From positions 321,973,829 to 322,037,828 of the forward strand of contig CM040125.1 in the NCBI GenBank assembly GCA_022559845.1: a stretch of DNA of 64,000 bases, read 5' to 3'. Below the pieces are notes generated by a model. It did no database searches, was not told the origin of the DNA, and saw only the letters and a list, made by a program, of their open reading frames with translations. The DNA comes from Amorphophallus konjac. Taxonomy: Eukaryota; Streptophyta; Magnoliopsida; Alismatales; Araceae. This document shows positions 56,639-64,000 of the stretch, one piece after another; within the stretch, counting starts at the first letter, position 1, and each line of letters begins with the position of its first letter. The position numbers and the translations under genes were made by a program.

Positions 56639-59608
56639 GTCACGTCCCGAGCGCGGAAGGAACCCGGAGACACGTGACGAGTTTATATCGATCATGTCAA
56701 TCAGAGCGTTAGTGTATTCAACACAAAGATAGAGTGCGCAAGAGTAAAGATAACCCAATCCTTTATTTCATCAAAACCGTCAAAGTACTTCTATTACAAT
56801 CCTCTTAGTGCTAAGACTTAATAAAACGAAAAAGTACAATGATTGACTCAATAATGTAGAAAAGTCAAGACTAGACAACGCTTGGATAGTTGGAGTAGCT
56901 CTAATCTCATCACTCTTGACTTTCCCCATCTGAAAGAGTTTCATCCTCGGACTTACCTGAAAAATAAGAGAAAAACTCTTTGTGAGCGAATGCTCAGTAG
57001 GGATTATATCTCAAGAGCTAGCTTGCTTTAAGTAAATTACAAGTTAGATGAATGCAATTTAGCTATGCATGTTCGCGTAAAACGACAATAGAGAATGTAT
57101 AACAAGAGAATAGAGAATGTATATCAAGTGATAGTGAGTGAACTAGCAAGTCTTTCAAGAACTCATGTTAAGATAGCAAGATAATCAAGCACGTATATCT
57201 ATAGTGATCATGTCATGTTAAGAATTGGCCATCATGTTTCAAGCAAGTACAATAAATACCATTTCCGGGTCACGCAAGTCATGTCATGTCAAGTCAAGTC
57301 AAGTACGAGATTTGTGGAATGTTTATCAAGCTAGTCATGCACTTCGGTACAATGCTATACCGTGATCATTACAACTCCCATGGACACTAGTACTTTTGGG
57401 TGCTCCTCCCAGAACCAGATCGGGCCCTATAAGCGCAGTCATTGATCATGTATTTTCGACATCCACTTTAGTTATAGCCAATATAGAATTCCAAGGATTC
57501 AAGCTGGTATGAACTTTAAGGTAGATCATGCGGAATAGAATCACAAGGATTGAACATGTAGGGATGATACTAACGGTATAATCATGATTCATATTAAAAC
57601 TAGGTGGAATCGGCTCCCTAACTTGGGTGCCAAGACAATAAGAATAAGCGCTCATATAGAGATGATCGCTCGTTCTTGTACATGATAAGGTAGATAGAAT
57701 TAGTGTCCACAAGTATGGCACATCATTATTAAGTAGTATTAATGGCATGGTTTCCCATTCCATTAAAGAGTATTCTCATGACATAAAAATAGCATATCAT
57801 GTGGGCCGGTATACCATGTTTCTTTAGACTGACATGAAAATCAAGTAGTGTCATGGGTTTTGATGGTACAACCTGCTCGGTTGCCTTGAGGGAATCCAAG
57901 GCTAGCGAAGTCTTATGGAGGTCTCTATGATAAAGTCACCGGTCCAAAGGAACGGAATGTCCCATGGAGGGTTCATCTATCACCGAGAAATAGTGGGTAA
58001 TCGATAAAACATCATGAAACGTGGGGCTATATTCACGGAATGGAATATAGTGCCAGTGTACACAACCCATGGTCAAGGGTTATAGAAAACCACGAAAATC
58101 AGGAAATCAGGAGATCAATATATTGACGCTTGAGATTAAGTCTTCAATTTTTGAATTGGCACCCTTGTCAGGGTCGTCAGTTTAGTAAATGACGACTGTT
58201 CACTTAGTCGTTACATCCAGATTATGTAAATATTAATATTTGTAAACATTTTCAAATTTTGATTATTATAAAAATGACAGCTTTCATGAAGGCTTCAATT
58301 CGGTAAACAGCGCCCTAGTCAGGGGCGTCATATATCAAATTAAAGGGCAGGGTATATGTTGTCATTTCAATATCTAGGAATATTATAACCACCTCTATAA
58401 TTCACAGTTTATCACTAAATTGGCGCCCATGTATAGGGGCGTTCATTCAAATGATGACCTAATCTGGGTCGCTAATTCTTTGTCATATGATTTGCACCGG
58501 GCAGGTACAATCATAGACACATGGTTTTTGGAGTATGTCTGAACAAGAATCTAAAGACCTGAAAAGATAGAGAAAAATAGCAAGAATTTATGGACATGAT
58601 CATGCATTAGTTTACATGTAAGGGTTCATAGTTATTAAATTTTGAACATGGTATAATTATTAATTATCTAAGAAATTGACGACTGTTTGCACGGTCGTTG
58701 AATCAAATAGCGCCTTTGCTTGGGTCGCCATTTCCATTTATGCAGTAAACGGAGAAAACATAATCCAGAAATGAAATCTGTAACTCTTATAGACCTATAT
58801 GCATGTTTTTAACCTAGGAATTATAGGGTTTTGCTAAGTCTTGAGAAAACCTACCTTTTGATGCTTTGGATGGCCTTTGGTTGATAGAACGATGAAGAAG
58901 ATGAGAATAATAACCACAGCCGATACTCTGTTTCAAACAGAGGAACTTGATAACAACGGCAATGGATGAAGCAGCAGGAGGAAGAGGAAGAAGAAGAACT
59001 CCTACGTTCTTCACGTTCTCCACGGCAGGACGAAGAGGAAGATGATGGGAACCCCTCCTCGTATCAACAACAGGATGGAGAGGAAGGCTCCCTGATGCTT
59101 GGACGATCAACAGCAGTAGTAGGTTTGATAAAGAAAAGAGCCAACAGGTTGGCTCGATGGGAGGGGGTATTTATAGGGAAGGAATCCTAATGGGTTTTTA
59201 GGAGTTCGATTAGAACTAAAATTTCCTTGGTAGAATCCTTACTAAACTTAAATATACACGTATCAATCCCTTTCTTAATCAAAACTTAACCCGGATAACA
59301 TCCCTGTTCGAACCAAACACCAACGGTTCTGTTTGTAAATGACGCCTAAGGTTGGGGCGTTATTTAAAAATGACGCGTCTGTCACAGTCTTCAATTCTTT
59401 TATATGATGCCTGTCAAGAGGGCGTCAATTCTTAAATTAGCGCATGCGTGAACAGTCTTCAATTAAATGATGACTTTAACGGAGGCGTTATTTATCTTGG
59501 CTCTTTTTGTTATATGTTTTAAGTGTATATGAGTTGAACTTTTTATCATTGGTTTTAAATATTTTATTCTATTTAAGATTTTATTCTTTTAATTTACCAG
59601 GGTTGCTA
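56639..59608 (+). repeat. Solo LTR, Ty3/gypsy-like, about 2.97 kb
   Basis: Starts TGTCACGTCCCGAGCG and ends GGTTGCTA(CA). CAATA occurs on both sides (56634-56638 and 59609-59613). The flanks joined without the insert align with 8500-8545 of the copia B LTR (TTTTA.C..AATACCCCT..CTATTGACACAC), so this is an insertion into a related copia LTR. No gag, pol, primer site or second LTR is present, so it is a solo LTR left by recombination. If the LTR ends in the usual CA at 59610, the duplication is only ATA; the exact border is uncertain. Confidence 0.7.
58100..59500. repeat. Dispersed short hairpin units in the solo LTR
   Basis: About ten units of about 25 bases with complementary arms around a 6-10 base loop, between AATT/TCAA-rich spacers. 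Examples are ACGACT/AGTCGT (58192-58197 with 58206-58211), CGCCC/GGGCG (58311-58315 with 58323-58327; 58424-58428 with 58437-58441), ACGAC/GTCGT (58679-58683 with 58694-58698), ACGCC/GGCGT (59342-59346 with 59356-59360) and TGATGCC/GGCGTCA (59405-59411 with 59421-59427). Confidence 0.7.
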
Positions 59609-60548
59609 CAATACCCCTAACCTATTGACACACATGTTAGACACTTTTTGGAGGGTTTTTGCTAGGGTTTTGCATGGGCTTCTTGGTCATTTGATCCTCT
59701 TATTGTGCTTCTATATATATGTTGCAAATTTTTTGAGAAGAACACGAAAGTGTGGCTAATTCTTTCTATCTTGCAAGATAAGGAGAACAAGGAGGAGAGG
59801 AAGAAGAAGAAAAAGGAATAAATCATTTGCATCCATTAATCTTTGAAACTAGAGGAAGAAGAGAACAAGAAGCAGACTAAAGAGAGGAATCTGGTGATAG
59901 TAAAATCACGATCATTCGTCAACATTGGCTTGAAATACCGGATCATTCAAAAAGGGAAAAAATCTCTACATCCTTTGTTAGATCATTTATGATGTATTCC
60001 ATGATCTATCTTTCATTATGGGCATCATTGTGTATTTTCCTTTTACCTTGAACTCAGAATACTGTGTGTGTATGGAGACTGCGTTCTCCGTATGAGCTAG
60101 ATTGCGGGGTTTGTTCCCCGAGTTTGTGTGTGCATTGTTGGGGCACGTCCCCGTGTGTGTGCTGCTTCGGCAGCATGTGTATTGGGTTTTTTACCCTGTG
60201 TGTGTGGGGAGGAATCCCTGTGTTTGCTACATTTGTAGCGTGTTGACAAAGCCTCACCGAGTTTGGTGAGGGGTGGACGTAGGGAGCCCGTCGTAGTCCC
60301 GAACCACCTTAAAAATCCCTCTCACACTATGTGATTGTGTGGTTTGCTTGTTTGATTCGTTTATATGATCGTGTGAGATCAGAAAGGCAGAGAGAACTAT
60401 TTCCTGTAGGATTTAAAGTTCATTTCATCGTAGTTTAAATTTGTTAGTTACTTTAATTTTGCTAAGTAGGTTTAGAATTTACCATCTCGTCCTGAGGGAC
60501 AATTCAACCTTTCTTCTTGTCCGCGTACATCGCCTATTTGGGCAAACA
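59609..60548 (+). repeat. 3' part of a copia (Sirevirus) LTR
   Basis: Contains GGGGTGGACGTAGGGAGCCCG and CGAACCACCTTAAAA (about 60270-60315), as at 9213-9256. It ends TTTGGGCAAACA without a primer site, as a 3' LTR would. It is related to the copia B LTR but more diverged than a simple LTR pair should be. The pentamer ACCCT after 60548 equals the one before 7795. Confidence 0.55.
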
Positions 60549-60553
60549 ACCCT

Positions 60554-60911
60554 GTTTGGCCGTTGCCGGAATCGATCAACCAAACCCAAGGGGTTGGCCG
60601 ATCGGTTCCTAGTAGTGGGCAAGAAATAAAGGCTAGGGCTTGGATCAGTCGATCGCCCCTGGGGTTCGGTAGACTGACCCCAAGGAAAGATCGATCGACC
60701 CTAGGCAGCCCCCGGGACCTGGGTAGACCGGTCGACTAAATTTGCTGACCAGTCGACCGAATGCCTCTGTAGGTCGACCGACCCATGGGTTTGGTCAACT
60801 GACCCACCCCTGGCATGGCCTATTCGGCCCGAAAACTCCGATTTTCACTATGAGAACTCAAATTAAGGTGTTTATGAATAAAATAAATAAGATGTGAGTT
60901 GTGCTAACTAT
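60554..60911. other. Flank with GTCGAC-type inverted repeats
   Basis: Non-coding. Contains a perfect 9-base inverted repeat, CGGTCGACT/AGTCGACCG (60729-60737 with 60751-60759), and further GTCGACC/GATCGACC units. It resembles the hairpin part of Sirevirus LTRs (compare 8260-8430) and may be an older LTR fragment. Confidence 0.5.
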
Positions 60912-62010
60912 TGTGATCCCTCCGTGTTTCGATGATAACAAAGTCCGGTTTGTTGGACTAATAATTGCCTTCAAGTGGATGTGCAGCAACATGTCTATTT
61001 GTCAAAATCTATCTAATTGTAAATGCATCTGAAAGCCACTTTTCTATGATTTATTTAAATGTGCTCTTGTGAGCTTTCAAGATTAGGGTTGATGAAAGTT
61101 GGTTGTGGTAACTAAGCTCTTCACAACAAGTGCAAGATTGTAATTATTGGATGAGTATAGGAAGAGTTATGGCTATTCAAAGTGGGCGTTCTCAAGTAGA
61201 TGAGGTTCCCAGGAGGTATTGACGCTTCTGCTCAAAAATCCCAAACAGAATACTCGCAAAATGGTTCTGGAATGGTGTCGACACTGCGCGGGCGTAACAA
61301 ATTCCGATCTGTGCGGATCTGTTCGTAATTTTTACAATCCTAGCTGGTTTCTCTCGCTAGATCTTGGCCATTCCTTAGCTAGGACCCTTCCTAAACCTCT
61401 CCAATGAAGCCCTAAGGCGCCCTCACCCTATATGAACCTCTTTTGGGTGAAATCAAAGGCCAAGAGGTAGAAAAATCTATGGAAGGTGGCTGCTACGACC
61501 TGTGTGCTCTGTTTTGAAGTTCCTTTCAAGTCGTGACGCCCTCCTATGAGCAAAAATGTGAAGAACAACCTAGGTGGAATTGCATCAATGATTCTTCATC
61601 ATATTTGCTTCCTCTCCTTGTTCTAAATTTATGTTTTGTGATTTTTATTGTGTGGAAAAAGTGTAGGTGTGTTCCTGTGCGCCCTACTCTAAGGGTGCGG
61701 TTTGTGATTGTGCACGTGTGTGTGGTTGAAAGGTGTGCCAGCAACTTGATGTCTGGTGTGTGTGTGTCTTACTAGTGCTTCTAGTAGTGAATGCCCAAGT
61801 GACCTTGGGGAGAGGACGTAAGTCAGCACTCTGCTGCACCGAGCCTCTATAAAAATCGTTGTGTCTGCTTGTGTGATTGGCTCCTTTTCTTCTATCTTCC
61901 TTCTCTGCGATTGGTTGCTATATGGCATGCTTTAAACTATTTTTTAAAAAAAGTTTTTAACATCCAATTCACCCCCCCTCTTGGGTGTGATCCATAGCTC
62001 TGAACCTTTA
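60912..62010 (+). repeat. 5' LTR of copia C (approximate left border)
   Basis: The sequence TTGTGATCCCTCCGTGTTTCG near 60911 resembles the TGTTGCATCCCTACG start of copia A (both continue GATGAT). It ends TGAACCTTTA immediately before a primer site, so the terminal CA has decayed. A GAGGACGTAAG block at about 61814 corresponds to GGGTGGACGTAG of the other copia LTRs. Confidence 0.65.
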
Positions 62011-62012
62011 AT

Positions 62013-62024
62013 TGGTATCAGGGC
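62013..62024 (+). other. Primer-binding site of copia C
   Basis: TGGTATCAGGGC, one base from the initiator Met tRNA complement, right after the LTR. Confidence 0.85.
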
Positions 62025-62072
62025 AAGGTCTCTAAATCAACGGTTTAACCATCTTTAGAGATACCCGAAGCT

Positions 62073-63170
62073 ATGGCTCACACTAGAAATTCCTTCTTGT
62101 TCGGTGAAGGGCAATCTACTACAAGGCCTCCCTTTTTCAATGGATCTAATTATAGCTACTGGAAAAATCGTATCACCACCGATATGAAAGCCATTGATTA
62201 TGAGATGTTGAGGGTTGTAGAGGTTGGTCCCTATGTGCGTACAAAGGAACTTGAAGAGTGGGGAGTTGAGGATTATAGAAAAATGCCTATTAATTTCAAA
62301 GCCATACAAGCTCTTCACGGTGCACTTGATGCTAATGAATATAATCGTGTTTCTATGTATGAAAGGGCTAAGGAGATATGGGAGAAACTCCATGTCACGT
62401 ACGAAGGTACTTCCCAAGTCAAGGAGATCAAGATAAATATGTTGGTCCCCAAATATAGACTGTTCAGGATGGAGGAGAACGACAGCATTGGAGAAATGCT
62501 CACAAGGTTTTGTGATATAGTGAATAGGCTCAAAGCGCTAGCCCCGGGTAAGAAATACTCAAACTCAGATCTTGTTTGAAAAATTCTTTGTTCTTTACCA
62601 TCTTCATGGAATGCTAAGGTCACAGTAATTGAAGAGACAAAAGACCTATCTACCCTTGATTTGGATGAACTCATGGGCTCCTTGATTTCTTATGAAATCA
62701 ATATGAAAAGAAATCAAGAGAAGGGATAAAGTAAGACAAAGAAGATCGTGGCCTTCAAGACTCCACCAAAGAATACCTCGTCAAGTGAGGATGGAAGAAG
62801 TGATGGCCTGGATAAAGAAGAAATAGTCTTTCTTAGTACAAAGGTTAGAAAACTCTTCATTAAAAAGAAGGGTCATGTGGGTAAGCCGAAGGTAAGCAAG
62901 CGTTCCTTTTCTAAGGGGGAGACCCCTAGGACTGATGAAATTATTTGCTATGAGTGTAAAAGTCAGGACACATGAGAGGGGAATGTCCCAATCTCAAGAA
63001 CAAATATAATAAGGACAAGCTCGAGAAGATGAAGAAAGCTATGGTAGCCGCTTGGAGTGAGGAAGAAATCTCAAATTCAAGTGATGAACAGGATGGAGAG
63101 GAGGCACAGATCTGCTTCATGGCAAAACCTAAGGATGATGATGAATGATGATGAGGTAAGTGATGAATTT
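62073..63170 (+). pseudogene. gag polyprotein of copia C, N-terminal part
   Basis: Starts at ATG 62073 and has RPPFFNGSNYSYWKNRI, as in copia A, then the UBN2-like capsid (ERAKEIWEKLHVTYEGTS, PKYRLFRMEE). A TGA at about 62577 and a TAA at about 62728 interrupt it. The zinc knuckle region begins CYECKS, but a deletion of about one base near 62960 disrupts it; the rest of the knuckle (GHMRGECP-like) is in another frame. An acidic stretch follows up to 63170, where a LINE fragment interrupts the gene. The coiled-coil part resumes at 63752. Confidence 0.85.
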
Positions 63171-63563
63171 ATACATGGGTTTTCGTATTATTATGGCATG
63201 GGGACCAACATGGTTGCAGAGGCCAGATCACTGCTTGATGGGATGAGGATTCTGGTCAAAAGCGGGCTTCCTATAGCTGTGATATACTCTGATTCTAAGA
63301 CCCTTGTAAATTTGATCCAATCCAATAACCAGCCACCATGGAGAATATGTAAATGGTGGGACGAAATAAAGGACTTAATCACAAAAAATAATTGGAATTT
63401 GCAGCACATATACAGGGAGGGGAACTCAGTTGCTGATGCTTTAGCATCATTAGCCTGCTCCAACCGATCTAATAAGGACTTAAGGTACTGGCACGACCTT
63501 CCAAGAAATGCTCGTGGTTGTGCCACTGTGGATGCAGCTGGCCTCCCTAGTTGGAGGAAATAG
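63171..63563 (+). pseudogene. LINE RNase H domain (RVT_3 type), N-terminally truncated
   Basis: From the insertion point the frame reads GFSYYYGMGTNMVAEARSLLDG, then VIYSDSKTLVNLI and REGNSVADALASLAC. The Glu (AEAR), Asp (SDSK) and Asp (SVADALA) fit the RNase H active site. The domain's first strand and first Asp were lost by truncation. The frame ends at TAG 63561, probably the natural ORF2 stop. The upstream part of this open frame (63057-63170) is out-of-frame copia gag sequence, so the apparent 168-codon ORF is a chance fusion. Confidence 0.88.
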
Positions 63564-63751
63564 AGATGGGTATTTGTCCTTCAGTCCTTTATCTTTGCTG
63601 TCACACATTCAGGGGTATGCCCCGTAGATTTTGTAAATAATTTTTCCACTATCAATAAAATTTAGACCGGGTACTATTGGAGGATTTAGCACACATTGGG
63701 CTATCCTTCAATAGTCTCTCCTCGGTCTCGTTTATTAAAAAAAAAACAACT
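63171..63751 (+). mobile_element. 5'-truncated plant LINE (L1/RNase H type) inserted in gag
   Basis: A 3' LINE fragment with an RNase H domain, a short 3' UTR containing AATAAAA (about 63654) and a tail TTATTAAAAAAAAAACAAC. The duplication TGAATTT lies on both sides (63164-63170 and 63752-63758), and copia gag sequence continues directly after it. 5' truncation, an A-tail and a 7-base duplication are the marks of target-primed reverse transcription. Confidence 0.85.
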
Positions 63752-64000
63752 TGAATTTGCTTTTTAAGATATTTATAAGAGATAAAAAAAGCTTAGAAAA
63801 GACAATAAACTCCTCAAGTAAGCATTGAAATCTCAACAACACAATAATGATCTCATGAAATAATTAGGTGTGGTGGAACAAGAAAATGATGATTTAAAAC
63901 AAGATAATGAAACTTTAGAATTGGAGGCATCTAATCTTAAGAATGAAATCATTGAATATGTAAATCATGTTAGTAAGCTTCAACTAGAAATTGAAGATTT
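63752..64000 (+). pseudogene. gag of copia C, coiled-coil part (continues past the window)
   Basis: Lys/Glu/Asn-rich sequence (LGVVEQENDDLKQDN, NLKNEIIEYVNHVSKLQ), equal in kind to the coiled-coil part of the copia A and copia B gags. Stops at about 63767, 63779, 63817 and 63862 break it. It runs off the window end. Confidence 0.75.

Noticed and set aside
57446..57763. 105-codon minus-strand ORF in the solo LTR
   Set aside because: No domain, length consistent with chance, and the surrounding sequence is LTR.

Overview
This window is intergenic DNA from a large, repeat-rich plant nuclear genome. Sirevirus-like Ty1/copia elements, Tekay-like Ty3/gypsy chromoviruses, a very large Tat-like LTR element and a plant-type LINE all point to a flowering plant, perhaps a large-genome monocot; the species cannot be told from the sequence. 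I found no cellular gene, tRNA, rRNA or CRISPR array. Every protein-coding signal belongs to a transposable element, and all recognisable element genes are broken by stops, frameshifts or deletions. One long open frame of unknown function is also present (40700-41950).

Layout. 1-3216: 3' part of a gag-only Ty3/gypsy element (gag fragment plus a 2.1 kb LTR). 3217-3780: unassigned. 3781-7794: decayed Tekay-like pol (protease, RT, RNase H, integrase, chromodomain remnant) and part of its 3' LTR. 7795-12342: Sirevirus-like copia B (LTR, PBS, gag, broken protease start). 12343-55567: a giant non-autonomous LTR element with 4.4 kb LTRs and the target duplication ACACT. It runs on the minus strand and consists mostly of tandem arrays. 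Nested inside it are copia A (17850-35673) and a second coding-poor LTR element (38099-45721). Copia A in turn carries a minus-strand gag-only Ty3/gypsy element (23502-30276, target duplication CAACA). 55573-60548: copia-derived sequence interrupted by a solo LTR (56639-59608). 60554-64000: start of copia C, with a 5'-truncated LINE inserted in its gag.

How it fits together. The nest is at least four layers deep: gag-only gypsy in copia A, in the giant element, in copia B. Copia B may itself sit in the Tekay element. The gag-only gypsy elements and the giant element would need proteins supplied in trans by autonomous relatives. The giant element is the least ordinary object here: about 17.8 kb without its nested guests, with no gag or pol and at least eight families of short repeats, several built from GC-rich inverted repeats.
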